DNA of 64,000 nt from Ensifer adhaerens. Lineage in GTDB: Bacteria; Pseudomonadota; Alphaproteobacteria; Rhizobiales; Rhizobiaceae. The position numbers were made by a program, and so were the translations under genes. The notes beneath the pieces were generated by a model that saw nothing but the letters and a program-made list of their open reading frames with translations, searched no databases and had not been told where the DNA came from. The first letter of the stretch is position 1, and every line of letters begins with the position of its first letter. The DNA lies in the NCBI RefSeq assembly GCF_002007205.1, contig NZ_LAZS01000005.1, positions 496,001-560,000 on the forward strand, given 5' to 3'. Below, piece by piece: positions 17,442-25,845 of this stretch.

Positions 17442-17594
17442 ATGTCAAAGGCGATGCTCACGCTCCTGTGCCTGGCGGTCCTTGTGCTCTCGGCCTGCGC
17501 CAACACGGCGCGCGGCTTTCGGCAGGACGGTGTCGAGACCGGCCACGCGCTGGATGATGCGACCCATCGCGTGCTGAAGTCGACATCGAAGTGA
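17442..17594 (+). CDS. Entericidin-like small lipoprotein
   Basis: 50 residues. A signal peptide with lipobox LVLSAC places the lipidated cysteine at residue 20. The mature peptide NTARGFRQDGVETGHALDDA matches the entericidin A/B pattern (N-T-x-x-G-x-G-x-D). Members are small envelope antidote/toxin-type lipoproteins in enterics and are common in rhizobia, where their role is unclear. A GGAGG site lies 6 bases before the ATG. Confidence 0.85.
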   Translation: MSKAMLTLLCLAVLVLSACANTARGFRQDGVETGHALDDATHRVLKSTSK

Positions 17595-17628
17595 CGCACC
17601 GGCGCGAGGCGCCGGTCGCCGAGGCCGG

Positions 17629-18033
17629 CTAGCGCAGCGGGGCGGTGCTGGCGCGCGCGGGGGCTTGGGCGCTGCTGAAGATTACCACGGCAAACAACAA
17701 TACCCCGAGGAAGGCGACGATCGACGCAGCAGCGACGATGGGCTCGATCTCGGGCCTGCCTGTCGTCATCAGATAGAGCGACGGTGCGAGCACGGCGACG
17801 CCCGACGTGTAGACATAATACTGGATGAGCGCGAGCCGCCGCTCGGCCTTGGCGGGATTGAGCGCATAATAGATGCCGAAGATCGCCATCGTCACCCAGC
17901 CGAGCAGGTTCGTATGGGCGTGTGCCGGCGTTGCCGCGTGATCCTGGCTGATCGCCATGTGCAGGCCGATGCAGAGGCCAATGATCAGGAAAATGATTGC
18001 TGTCTTGAAATAGAGATGCGCAAGCCTTGGCAT
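17629..18033 (-). CDS. Four-helix membrane protein (oxidase subunit I-like motif)
   Basis: 134 residues with four hydrophobic segments. HAATPAHAHTNLLGWVTMAI carries conserved histidines, as seen in short membrane proteins annotated as cytochrome oxidase subunit I-like or NnrS-like. These may bind haem or metal. It is far too short for an oxidase subunit. Function unknown. Confidence 0.75.
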   Translation of the reverse strand: MPRLAHLYFKTAIIFLIIGLCIGLHMAISQDHAATPAHAHTNLLGWVTMAIFGIYYALNPAKAERRLALIQYYVYTSGVAVLAPSLYLMTTGRPEIEPIVAAASIVAFLGVLLFAVVIFSSAQAPARASTAPLR

Positions 18034-18139
18034 GGACCGTCTCCTCCGCGATGCCTTTCTAATTCATTAGCATGTTCGTAAATAAATGCAGACGGCCAAT
18101 ATTGGGCGCGTGACGGGGCGGGGCGGGCCCAAGCGGAGA

Positions 18140-18331
18140 TCATGCAGGTCGGGCGGTGGCGGCGGCGAGTGCTGCGCGCTTGCGCGTCGCCATGCCGTCG
18201 AAGGCGGAAAGCCCCTGGCGCTGCAGATAGGCCGCTATCGCCGCCTCGATGCCGCGGTCGTTGCCGCCCTCCGTTTCCCAGAAGGCTTCGATTGCCGCAA
18301 AGAGGGCGGATTTGTCGAGCGGGGCGGTCAT
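18140..18331 (-). CDS. Small prophage early protein
   Basis: 63 residues (MTAPLDKSALFAAIEAFWET...). The start overlaps the stop of the 18328-18759 gene (ATGA), so the two are coupled and share a promoter controlled by the TAGGA operators at 18844-18877. No family recognised. Confidence 0.6.
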   Translation of the reverse strand: MTAPLDKSALFAAIEAFWETEGGNDRGIEAAIAAYLQRQGLSAFDGMATRKRAALAAATARPA

Positions 18332-18759
18332 CGCAGGCCGGTTCCGAACTGCTGGCGGTGGTTGAGGGTGCCGTGGACGGCCTGGCGCAGGGGGGCGCGC
18401 TGCGTGCCGAAATCGGCGCACCAGCGTTCCCAGGCCTGCGATGTGCGCACGAAGGCGGGCACCTTGTGTTCCTCCTCGGGGCTCTGGTCGAAACCGTCTA
18501 GCCAGGCATCGGCGACGGTCTCGGTGACGTCTTCGCCGTGAAGCGCGTCGAGATCGAAGCGGATCAAGCGTTCCACATGCTCGCCATCGTGGACATTGAG
18601 CCAATCGGCTGCGGTTTTGTAGGTGGTTCCTGTCGTGTCGCTTTCGTCGCAGAAGGTGCCGGCGCCGAGCGTCATCAAGACGAGGATGATTTCACGGCGC
18701 TGGAGGAAGGGGGCGGCGGTCATCGCCGTCGCGGCGCCGGCGGAGATCGCATCGGGCAT
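18328..18759 (-). CDS. Prophage protein under candidate repressor control
   Basis: 143 residues, acidic (VHDGEHVERLIRFDLDALHG, DQSPEEEHKVPAF), with no recognised family. Its promoter region, 85-118 bases upstream, carries two copies of the TAGGA/TCCTA operator also found beside the S24 repressor. It is therefore probably an early or host-takeover gene switched on when the repressor is cleaved. Confidence 0.6.
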   Translation of the reverse strand: MPDAISAGAATAMTAAPFLQRREIILVLMTLGAGTFCDESDTTGTTYKTAADWLNVHDGEHVERLIRFDLDALHGEDVTETVADAWLDGFDQSPEEEHKVPAFVRTSQAWERWCADFGTQRAPLRQAVHGTLNHRQQFGTGLR

Positions 18760-18843
18760 CGTTCACCTCGTCTGTTTAAGGTGCGTGCTGGAACACCCTT
18801 CTCGGGTTTCCTGTCGGCCCCTCCGGTTGTGTTGCTGCTCAAT

Positions 18844-18877
18844 ATAGGAAAAATCCTATTTCCTAGTCAATAGGAAA
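18844..18877. promoter_or_regulatory. Repressor operator cluster 1
   Basis: Two adjoining inverted repeats: ATAGGA-n4-TCCTAT (18844-18859, perfect) and TTTCCTA-n5-TAGGAAA (18859-18877, perfect). They lie between divergent genes starting at 18759 and 18999. The same half-site recurs at 20758-20807 next to the repressor, so both sites are probably bound by it. Confidence 0.7.
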
Positions 18878-18998
18878 AGCACTACCGGCAGGAAGCGTCC
18901 TGCTCAACTTGTCGATGGCGCATTATTTGTTCTTGTTTTGTTCGGGTGATTGCGGCACGGTGAGGGCGCCATTTCAGGTGGCGGAAAGGGAGCATGGA

Positions 18999-19247
18999 AT
19001 GATCACCTACTTCGTCGTTCAGAGCTTCACACTCGGGAGCCGCGGCGCGTTTCTCGCCGACGATCCGGTGCAGGCGACCGGACCCGAGCATGCCCGCAGG
19101 CTGGCCGAGAGGCTGGTGGCGACCAAGGTCGGGGTGATCGCCTTCAGCCGTTCAGGCGACCTGGCGACCGGTGAGTTCGAGGATGCGACGGTGCTCTTTA
19201 CGATCGGCGACCTGCCCACGGACATCGAAGAGGCGATGGCAGCGTGA
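18999..19247 (+). CDS. Small prophage protein, divergent from operator cluster 1
   Basis: 82 residues (MITYFVVQSFTLGSRGAFLA...), ATG 8 bases after a GGGAG site. A compact alpha/beta protein with the segment EHARRLAERLVATKVGVIAF, of unrecognised family. A longer in-frame start at 18909 would lie past the operator and is less likely. Position suggests repressor control. Confidence 0.6.
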   Translation: MITYFVVQSFTLGSRGAFLADDPVQATGPEHARRLAERLVATKVGVIAFSRSGDLATGEFEDATVLFTIGDLPTDIEEAMAA

Positions 19248-19406
19248 CGACCGCCGGAGCCAGGATGCGTCGGCCTGGTCCGTAACGGTCGGATCTGTGA
19301 GTGGTCGCAAAAAGCACTCTCCGCATGGGGGCCACTCAAATTTACTGGTCACGACCTGAGGGCTCCGTGATAATGTCGTCGCTCAACGTTGGGAGGGAGG
19401 CGTGAA

Positions 19407-19787
19407 ATGATGTCCGTCGACAGTCGTCCAGCCCGCGCGCCGTCTACCGGTCAATTCTGGTCTCCGCCCATTCCGGTTGACGACGTCGAGTTGAGCCCCA
19501 CGCTCCTGCGACAGATCAACTTTTGCGACGACAGGCGCGAATTTCGGGCCTATGTCGTGCAGGTATTTGCCGATCTTGCCGGGCCTCCAGAAGCCGTGTT
19601 CGAGCTTGCGTTCAATCGCAGGAGCAAGCGCGCCTGCGCCATTTTAGAGGCGGTTGGGGCGACTGACCTTGGTGGTTCCGGTGACAGGGTCGTCGCTGCG
19701 ACCGATCCGATCTGGGTGGTCGCAAACAGTCCTCGGTCAGCGATCGATGCTGCGTTTCAGGCCTTGGTCGATCGGTGTTCCGACTAA
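19407..19787 (+). CDS. Hypothetical protein
   Basis: 126 residues from the ATG at 19407, preceded by GGGAGGGAGG. The middle FCDDRREFRAYVVQVFADLA and RSKRACAILEAVGAT are helical. No family recognised. It could be prophage or host. Confidence 0.55.
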   Translation: MMSVDSRPARAPSTGQFWSPPIPVDDVELSPTLLRQINFCDDRREFRAYVVQVFADLAGPPEAVFELAFNRRSKRACAILEAVGATDLGGSGDRVVAATDPIWVVANSPRSAIDAAFQALVDRCSD

Positions 19788-20074
19788 GGCAACTCACGCA
19801 ACGGGTGTGGTTGTCTTGCGGTGGCGGTGAGAGAGAAATCAAACACTTGGAGCATGTCGCGCAAAAGTGCACAGCGGTTTTGCAGTTACGACATGCGTTA
19901 AATCAACAACTTAAAGCGCACCGAGCGAATCTGAAAGATCGCGACGCGCTTGAGAGCGCGACGAGCGGCACGGAAGATTGCGGCGCGCCTCAAGGCGCGA
20001 CTGCCCGGGCGATCCCGATCGGATTGCGCCTCAATCCCTCTGAAGCCCTGTGATTGTTTGCCGTGCGCGCCTGC
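19788..20074. other. Intergenic with rhizobial-type palindromic sequence
   Basis: No gene seen. Bases 19880-19965 hold a TTAAA-centred imperfect palindrome and a GATCGCGACGCGC/GAGCGCG-type stretch that look like the short intergenic repeats scattered in rhizobial genomes. The family assignment is from memory. Confidence 0.35.
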
Positions 20075-20722
20075 CTACCGCGCGCTGTATTTGCCGACGA
20101 CCCGGTGGCAGAAGGACCATTCGACCCGGCTCTCGGTGAACTCCAGGTAGGGGTTGTACTGCCTGAGGGTCCATTCGCGGTCGTTGAACGAGACCAGCCG
20201 CTTGATGATCGCTTCGGCATCATTGGCGGGGGGCACGTGGTAAAGCACCACATCCTTGTCGCGCGCCGGCGGCAGGTGCGGGTGCACGAGCGCCATGTCG
20301 CCGGGCTCATAGGCCGGGATCATCGAGCTGCCGGTGAGGTAGATGCCGTAGGCGCCCTTGACGCCTTCGAGCACCGAGGGGCGCTTGACATATTCGACCG
20401 CATCGAAGGTGACGATCACGTGCCCGTCGCCGCCCTGGGCGGCGGCAAAGATCGGCAGGTCCCGATGGCCGACGAGCTGCTCGCCGGGCACGATCTGCGG
20501 CGCGAAGCCAGGCGCACGCTTTGGGGCGGCTTCGCCGGCGGCAGCCCCCGTTATCAGCTCGACGATCGCGCGGGCGTCGCGCTCGCGCAGTTCCCGCGGC
20601 GTCTCCCGTTCCACGAACTGCTGGATATAGGCATGGTTCTTCCCGATCGCGATCGACAGATCCTTGTAGGTCGTCTTCTTCGCGTCGACTGCTTCCCGGA
20701 TGAGGTGGCGCAATTCGTCCAT
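20075..20722 (-). CDS. CI/LexA-like prophage repressor, S24 peptidase type
   Basis: 215 residues from the ATG at 20722. Residues 1-60 are a helix-turn-helix (TTYKDLSIAIGKNHAYIQQF). After a linker, FAAAQGGDG is the likely self-cleavage site, GSSMIPAYEPGD holds the nucleophilic serine, and IIKRLV the catalytic lysine, as in S24 repressors cleaved through RecA after DNA damage. Operator cluster 2 sits 36-85 bases upstream of its ATG. It should hold the early genes silent in the lysogen. Confidence 0.9.
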   Translation of the reverse strand: MDELRHLIREAVDAKKTTYKDLSIAIGKNHAYIQQFVERETPRELRERDARAIVELITGAAAGEAAPKRAPGFAPQIVPGEQLVGHRDLPIFAAAQGGDGHVIVTFDAVEYVKRPSVLEGVKGAYGIYLTGSSMIPAYEPGDMALVHPHLPPARDKDVVLYHVPPANDAEAIIKRLVSFNDREWTLRQYNPYLEFTESRVEWSFCHRVVGKYSAR

Positions 20723-20757
20723 GGCACTGGCATCCCAGATTCCGTTTCCGTCGTCCA

Positions 20758-20807
20758 ATAGGATTTTTCCTCTTGATGGCAATAAGAAATCCTACTATGA
20801 ATAGGAT
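20758..20807. promoter_or_regulatory. Repressor operator cluster 2
   Basis: ATAGGA-n4-TCCTCT (20758-20773, one mismatch) and ATCCTA-n7-TAGGAT (20789-20807, perfect) lie between the repressor (minus) and the rightward early genes. The half-site matches cluster 1 at 18844-18877. They are probably autoregulatory and control the early promoter. Confidence 0.7.
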
Positions 20808-21526
20808 GTCAACGGAAATGAGCGGCAGAAACCGCTGCAACGTCCGTCATGGCGCCAACAGGGCCGGGGAGCGGACTGGATGTGGATGATCGATCCGTTT
20901 CAGTCGACGCCGGTCGGGGGCGCAATCGAGGATCGATCGCCGCATTCCGTGCGGTGATCCAGGCGAGAGGCCGTCGTTTCCTCCCCGGCGACCTCTCGCT
21001 TTTCCAATCGATACCGGCGAGCCGGCGCATGATTTGCCACGCGGGGCCGATGCCGGTCTGCGGCCGGCGACGTGCGCGCAGTCGGTGTCGTGGCAGCCGG
21101 CGCGCCCACGATGCGTGCCGGCTGCTGCAAGGCAGCGGGCTGCGGCCGTCGCGGCGCCTCCCTTCGTGGGGGCGTGGTGCGCGGTGGGGTCGGACGGAAA
21201 GACGACCGGCTCTCCACCTGAGGGGTGGCTGGACGTCTTGGCCGGCGGCCGACTTGGCCGACGACGGGGAGAACAATCGGAAGCGGGCGCGCGACAGGCG
21301 CGACGGAATGGCTGTGCCGAAGGGGACGGTCAAACGGGGAAGGCATGGGAAAACGGCATGGATGATGATGATCTGAACGAAGGGGCGCCGGGAAGGCGCG
21401 GGTTCTTGAACGCGGACGCAGCACTAAGGCCGCCTGTGACCGGGCTGGTTTGTTCCAAAGCTGCGTTTCGACGTGGCCGTGGGGCGGAGCGCCGTGTTTC
21501 CCGGCAGCCGGCGAGGGCTTAGGCGC
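20808..21526. other. Early-region leader, coding status unclear
   Basis: About 720 bases between operator cluster 2 and the first convincing early gene. Several frames are open but none has a clean start, ribosome site and protein-like composition. A 24-codon plus-strand ORF (MWMIDPFQSTPVGGAIED...) begins about 75 bases past the operators. It may be a leader peptide or the remains of an early gene. A Cro-like gene is not apparent. Confidence 0.35.
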
Positions 21527-22264
21527 ATGCGTATCACCGCCATTGTCGAGGCCCTGGTTCAATCGGGCGCATCGCCCGAGATGATCCTTTCTGCCGTACG
21601 CGCCGCCGAGGCGGGCCACGTGTCCGAGATCGAGCGTCGCCGGGCGAGTGACCGCGAGCGGCAGCAGCGCCGCCGCGCCCGCGTGACGTCACGCGATGTC
21701 ACGGTGACGGCTGACGGTGCCCTCTCTGATAAAGAAAGCTCCCCCGCACCCCCTAAAGAAACTAACTCTCCCGACCCGAATCCGGGTGGGGACGGCGACC
21801 GGCCGATCCGCACTGCGGCGCTTGCGGCAGGTTCCAGGCGGAGTGGCCGGGCGATGCGTCTGCCCGAAGATTTCGAGCCCGACTGGGCCTTTGCCGGCGG
21901 CCTCGGCTTCGCCCGGGCCGAGGCAAGCGTCGAGTTCGACAAGTTCCGCGACTACTGGCGCGCCAAGTCCGGACGCGACGCGAGCAAGCTCGACTGGGCC
22001 GCAACCTGGCGGAACTGGATGCGCAACGCCGGCGGCCGAGGGCCGGGCGGCGCCGGGCGGGGCCGTCGCGGCCATCACCCGCAAGCACCGCCGCAGGAGA
22101 CCGCCTTTGCCCGCCATCAGCGGGAATGCCGACAGACAATTGCAAATGAACTCAATGGAAACGAACGCAGCGGAAACGAGAACAATGACCTATTCAGAGA
22201 TGATGATTTCGCCGGCGGAGGCCCGGCTTTCGACCTTGGACCGGGAGATTACCGCGCTCACTGA
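21527..22264 (+). CDS. Phage early protein, replication O-like organisation
   Basis: 245 residues. After a short N-terminal helix-turn-helix-like stretch (VQSGASPEMILSAVRAAE) come a basic, disordered linker (RERQQRRRARV, about 40-95) and a module MRLPEDFEPDWAFAGGLGF ... FDKFRDYWRAKSGRDASKLDWAATWRNWMRNA. That W-rich ending (F-x-x-Y-W-x-x-K-S-G ... K-x-D-W-x-x-T-W-x-x-W) is frequent in phage replication/DnaT-like proteins. It probably recruits host replication proteins. It overlaps the next gene. Confidence 0.72.
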   Translation: MRITAIVEALVQSGASPEMILSAVRAAEAGHVSEIERRRASDRERQQRRRARVTSRDVTVTADGALSDKESSPAPPKETNSPDPNPGGDGDRPIRTAALAAGSRRSGRAMRLPEDFEPDWAFAGGLGFARAEASVEFDKFRDYWRAKSGRDASKLDWAATWRNWMRNAGGRGPGGAGRGRRGHHPQAPPQETAFARHQRECRQTIANELNGNERSGNENNDLFRDDDFAGGGPAFDLGPGDYRAH

Positions 22265-22874
22265 GCGGCTGGCCTCAGTCACCGAGGCGGCGGTTCTGCG
22301 CAGCCTCGACGCGATGCAGACCGCCGGCATGACCATGCCCCCGACGATCGAGCCGAGGAAGATCGTTGCAGTCTACCACTATGCGCTTTCGGGCGTGCCG
22401 AGCTCGGGGCTTTCGGCAGCGACGCAAAAACTGATCCGCGGCGACTATGCCGCCAATCCGAACGTGCTTCTCGGCACGATCCCCAAACCGCCGGTGCTGG
22501 CAGCGCTCGCCAAGGCGGAGGTGCTGGGCCTCAGGGCGGATCTTGCCCGCAAACGCGAGATGGTTGCCGCGCTGACACCGCGCCCGGCAGACGATCGCCG
22601 ATCGGCGGCAAGCCGCAGCCGGGTGCGCGCACTGGTCCAAGGTTTTCATCAGGCGCATGCGGCGGCAAAGGCCGGGCGGAACGGGGCTTCCCTGGGAGGA
22701 CCGGCAGAAGGCGCAAGCGTCCTGACCGAATGGAGTGCTGCCGACATGCGCCCCGATGACACGCCCGCGCAAAATCCGGCGGCGCATAGCGCATTTCGCG
22801 ACGGCCGCGTGGCGGGCGCCGAGCTTGCAGATCTCAATCCATCCGTTTCGAGGGAGGCTTCCCATGCGGCCTGA
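22185..22874 (+). CDS. Phage early hypothetical protein
   Basis: 229 residues from the ATG at 22185, overlapping the upstream gene by 80 bases in another frame. Residues 10-35 are a coiled coil (EARLSTLDREITALTERL). The middle PTIEPRKIVAVYHYALSGVP... is conserved-looking but unrecognised. An ATG at 22146 is an alternative start. It overlaps the next gene by 11 bases. Confidence 0.6.
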   Translation: MTYSEMMISPAEARLSTLDREITALTERLASVTEAAVLRSLDAMQTAGMTMPPTIEPRKIVAVYHYALSGVPSSGLSAATQKLIRGDYAANPNVLLGTIPKPPVLAALAKAEVLGLRADLARKREMVAALTPRPADDRRSAASRSRVRALVQGFHQAHAAAKAGRNGASLGGPAEGASVLTEWSAADMRPDDTPAQNPAAHSAFRDGRVAGAELADLNPSVSREASHAA

Positions 22875-23460
22875 AGGCAATGATTTCACGACAACACGGG
22901 CACCGGATGGCGCCTCGGACAGGCTTGCGGCAACGATGCCGGCTGAGGCCGACGAGGCGGGCGCTGCTGCGGCAAAACCGGCGACGCTCGACGATCTCGT
23001 CGGCGTTGTCGCCGTTCAGGTGCGGGCGCAGGCGAGCCGGATACTCGAACTGGAACTGGCGCTCGCCGACGCCGAAGCGCGCATCCTTTCGCAGGCGCGG
23101 CTGATCTGCGGCGCGACGGCTGAGGCCAACAGCGATCTGTTCGAACGGCGCCCGGTGCGCGCGATCATCGAGGAGGTGCTTGGCGCCTATCCCGGCGTCC
23201 GTTTCGAGGAGATCATCGGGGTTGGCCGCGAGCGGCGGCTTGTCGAACCGCGACACCGCTGCATGACCGCCGTCTACGACGAGCGCCCGGATCTTTCGCT
23301 GCCGGCGCTGGGGCGGATCTTTCGGCGCGATCACACCTCGGTGCTGCATGCCGTCAACAAGCGCGAGCCCGGTGACATCAGGCAGCGAGGACGGGCGCAC
23401 CGGCCGGGTCGGCCGCTTGCCGATGGCTGCGCCGACGGGACCGGCGCACCGGCACTTTGA
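22864..23460 (+). CDS. Phage protein with DnaA domain IV-like DNA-binding module
   Basis: 198 residues. The N-terminal half is a helical, acidic region with a coiled coil (QASRILELELALADAEARIL). The C-terminal half reads FEEIIGVGRERRLVEPRHRC, MTAVYDERPDLSLPALGRIF and RRDHTSVLHAVNK. This reproduces the DnaA domain IV signature (basic loop, then D-H-T/S-x-V). There is no AAA domain, so it can bind DnaA-box-like DNA without ATP control. It may mark the phage origin or compete with host DnaA. Confidence 0.78.
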   Translation: MRPEGNDFTTTRAPDGASDRLAATMPAEADEAGAAAAKPATLDDLVGVVAVQVRAQASRILELELALADAEARILSQARLICGATAEANSDLFERRPVRAIIEEVLGAYPGVRFEEIIGVGRERRLVEPRHRCMTAVYDERPDLSLPALGRIFRRDHTSVLHAVNKREPGDIRQRGRAHRPGRPLADGCADGTGAPAL

Positions 23461-23546
23461 CTTCCCGACGAATTTCGACCCCGGCCGGCGCTGCGGACAG
23501 GCGCGGCGGGCAAGGGCATCTGGCGATTGCAAAAGGAGAAGAGACC

Positions 23547-24152
23547 ATGACATCCAAGGCAGAGCGCATCCGCATCAAGCGCGCCAGCCGGGCGGGCCGG
23601 CCGCGCAAGGCCAATGTGGCGCGCTATCCCGGCGGGCAGATCAAGCACGGCGAGAGCGAGCGGGAGGTCTGCTCCGTGGCGCTGGAGGCGCGCCGGCGCA
23701 TGCATTTTGCCGGCAGGCGCGACGCAGACGTCGCCAGCGCCTTTGCCGGCTACACGCTTGGCCGCATGTTCCTCGACGGCAAGCTGACCGCGCATGAGCG
23801 CGAGGCCGGCGACGAATACGGCCGGCAGATGGCGCGCTATTACAGCCTCACCGGCATTCCTTTCCCGAGCGTGCGGGCGCAGTCGCTCTTCGACGTGAAG
23901 GGCTTTGCCGGCGAAACCAGCGCCGAGCGCGCCCGCAGCGCCCGCCAGGCGGCAAACCGGATGATGGAACTCGAAGGTGTGCTGCTGAAGCTCAAGGACG
24001 GGCCGGAGGTGAAGACCACGGTCTTCAACGTCTGCATCATGGACTACGAGATGCTGCGCACCATGCCCGAGCCGCAGCTCGCCTGGCTGAAGCGCGGGCT
24101 GACCGAACTGCACTGGCATCTGGGGCTGTCGCGGGAGAAGGAGGCGGGCTGA
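23547..24152 (+). CDS. Phage early hypothetical protein
   Basis: 201 residues with a clear AAGGAGA site 7 bases before the ATG. The N-terminal 35 residues are strongly basic, suggesting nucleic acid binding. The rest is helical (EREAGDEYGRQMARYYSLTG ... MMELEGVLLKLKDG ... WLKRGLTELHWHLGL). Last gene of the early block; family not recognised. Confidence 0.65.
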   Translation: MTSKAERIRIKRASRAGRPRKANVARYPGGQIKHGESEREVCSVALEARRRMHFAGRRDADVASAFAGYTLGRMFLDGKLTAHEREAGDEYGRQMARYYSLTGIPFPSVRAQSLFDVKGFAGETSAERARSARQAANRMMELEGVLLKLKDGPEVKTTVFNVCIMDYEMLRTMPEPQLAWLKRGLTELHWHLGLSREKEAG

Positions 24153-24309
24153 GCCCGTTTCCGGACCGGTCGACGACGCGGCCATCAACGGTAATTCTCC
24201 GGGGAAGTGGAGAGGTTGCCGTTGACCGCTCAGGTAGCAGGTCGGCCGACGGGTGGAGTTGTTCCTTGAAAAGCGGTGGTCGCGCTGCGGGCCGATGCTT
24301 TGGCGTTTC

Positions 24310-24774
24310 TCAGCCACCGGCTGGCCAGGCGGCGAGCAGGGTGATGCCGAATTTGGGCGCTGCCGCGCGCAGGCGGTCAAGCTCTTGCGGCGTCGGCGGC
24401 CTGGCCGCTTCGCCGGGCCGGAGCTCGCGGCCGGCTTCCTCCAGGAACCGGTCGAAAATGGCCGGCGTGCCGATGAGAAGATAGCGTGCCGGCCGGCGGC
24501 TGGCATTCAACAGCTGATGAGGCACGCCGCGCGCGAGAAAGATGCTCTGGCCCGCAGTCAGCCGGCGCGGGGTGCCGTCGACGACGGCGGTCATTTCTCC
24601 CTCCAGCATGTGGATGGTTTCATCGTCGTTCGCGTGCACATGAACAGGCGTTTGCGTGTCGCCGCCACTCACGTTTTCGAACAGGCAGAATTGGCCCTTG
24701 GTGTCATGGCCCGAGAGCAGCCGCTTCATGGCCGTGCCGGCAAGGACGAAGGTCTTCGGTTCACTGTTGCGCAT
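24310..24774 (-). CDS. Cupin-domain protein
   Basis: 154 residues. The cupin motifs are PVHVHANDDETIHMLEGEMT (histidines, E and H metal ligands) and FLARGVPHQLLNAS. A short helical C-terminal tail follows. It is a small single-cupin metal protein of the quercetinase-like/ChrR-like group with unknown substrate. First gene of the host-like block inside the prophage. Confidence 0.83.
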   Translation of the reverse strand: MRNSEPKTFVLAGTAMKRLLSGHDTKGQFCLFENVSGGDTQTPVHVHANDDETIHMLEGEMTAVVDGTPRRLTAGQSIFLARGVPHQLLNASRRPARYLLIGTPAIFDRFLEEAGRELRPGEAARPPTPQELDRLRAAAPKFGITLLAAWPAGG

Positions 24775-25063
24775 CGCAATATCCTCTCGAAACTTGCTGC
24801 AGCGGTTTGCCCGCTCGCGCTCGTCGTGGTCAGGATCTTCGCATGCATCGGCGGCGACATGAGGACGATCCAGTCAGGACGCCAGTGTGGCCGCGATCCC
24901 GAGGCCTCGACGTCGCCGGAGGAGACGGTCGATCGAGGCGCGGGACCGCACAAGGCGAGGGGGCCTGCCGGAACGGCGTGGCTGCGGCCTTTTGCGAGGA
25001 AGGGTTGTATGGCAGCTTGGCGCAGTCTTTGCAGTTCCCACAGTCGTTTTTGCGAGAGAGGCC

Positions 25064-25666
25064 ATGTCATTGGATATAAGACAGCGGATGCGGAAGGTGC
25101 TCGAGGCGGAAGCTGCGGCCATTCTTGCCGTGGAAGTCGATGAGCATTTCGAGGAGGCGGCGCGCGTCATCCTGGAATGCCAAGGGAAAATTCTCACCAC
25201 CGGCATCGGCAAGGCCGGGCACATAGCCAAGAAGTTTGCGGCCACGCTGTGTTCCACTGGTACGCCTGCGGTCTACCTGCATCCGGCAGAGGCGGCCCAT
25301 GGCGACCTGGGCATCGTTGGCCGAAACGACGTGATGATCGCATTTTCGACCAGCGGCAAATCACGCGAAGTGCTGGAGATTATCGAACTTTCCAGTCACC
25401 TCGGCGTGACGAGGCACATCGGCGTGACATCCCATCCGGACTCATCCCTTCGCGATTGCTGCGACATCATCGTCAACATGGGAGACGTCGAGGAGACGGG
25501 ATGCCCGATCGGCATGACGCCCACGTCCAGCATTGCCGTGATGCTGGCCGTCAGCGACGCGATCGCGATGGCCGTCATGGAAAGCAGGGGGTTCAGCAGA
25601 CGCGAATACGGAGCGCGCCATCACGGCGGTTACCTCGGCCGCCTGGCACGTCTCGACAACGTTTAG
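25064..25666 (+). CDS. SIS-domain sugar-phosphate isomerase (KdsD/GutQ-like)
   Basis: 200 residues. ILTTGIGKAGHIAKKFAATL and FSTSGKSREVLEI are the SIS phosphosugar motifs, with HPAEAAHGDLGIV matching the arabinose-5-phosphate isomerase loop. The two C-terminal CBS domains of full-length KdsD (about 320 residues) are absent, so it resembles the short isomerases of capsule clusters. It likely makes or recycles a ketose/aldose phosphate for surface polysaccharide, in keeping with the SGNH gene downstream. Confidence 0.85.
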   Translation: MSLDIRQRMRKVLEAEAAAILAVEVDEHFEEAARVILECQGKILTTGIGKAGHIAKKFAATLCSTGTPAVYLHPAEAAHGDLGIVGRNDVMIAFSTSGKSREVLEIIELSSHLGVTRHIGVTSHPDSSLRDCCDIIVNMGDVEETGCPIGMTPTSSIAVMLAVSDAIAMAVMESRGFSRREYGARHHGGYLGRLARLDNV

Positions 25667-25845
25667 CGCGGTCACGGCCGTATCGGGTTTTGCTCGCGGA
25701 CAATGCGGGCGTCGCGGTCCGTCAGGCGGTGCCCGATGGCGGATCGCCGGGAAGTGCGCGGGGTCGTAAGCAGGTCGCGTGCGGACAGGCGGTCGCCTTC
25801 GCCGATGCGACCGCTGTCGTAGCCGTGACGAAGCAGAGAGGCGTC

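Larger units (their letters stand above)
18140..24152. mobile_element. Early/regulatory block of a second prophage
   Basis: This block holds the S24 repressor, two operator clusters, short coupled ORFs and a run of overlapping early genes, one with a DnaA-C-like domain. The late genes of what looks like the same prophage begin at 32.7 kb, after 8 kb of host-like genes. Left boundary and attachment site are not visible. Confidence 0.6.

Noticed and set aside
20809-21619. Long open frames on both strands after operator cluster 2
   Set aside because: Arg/Pro/Ala-rich translations, conflicting frames, no good starts; recorded as unclear leader instead of genes.
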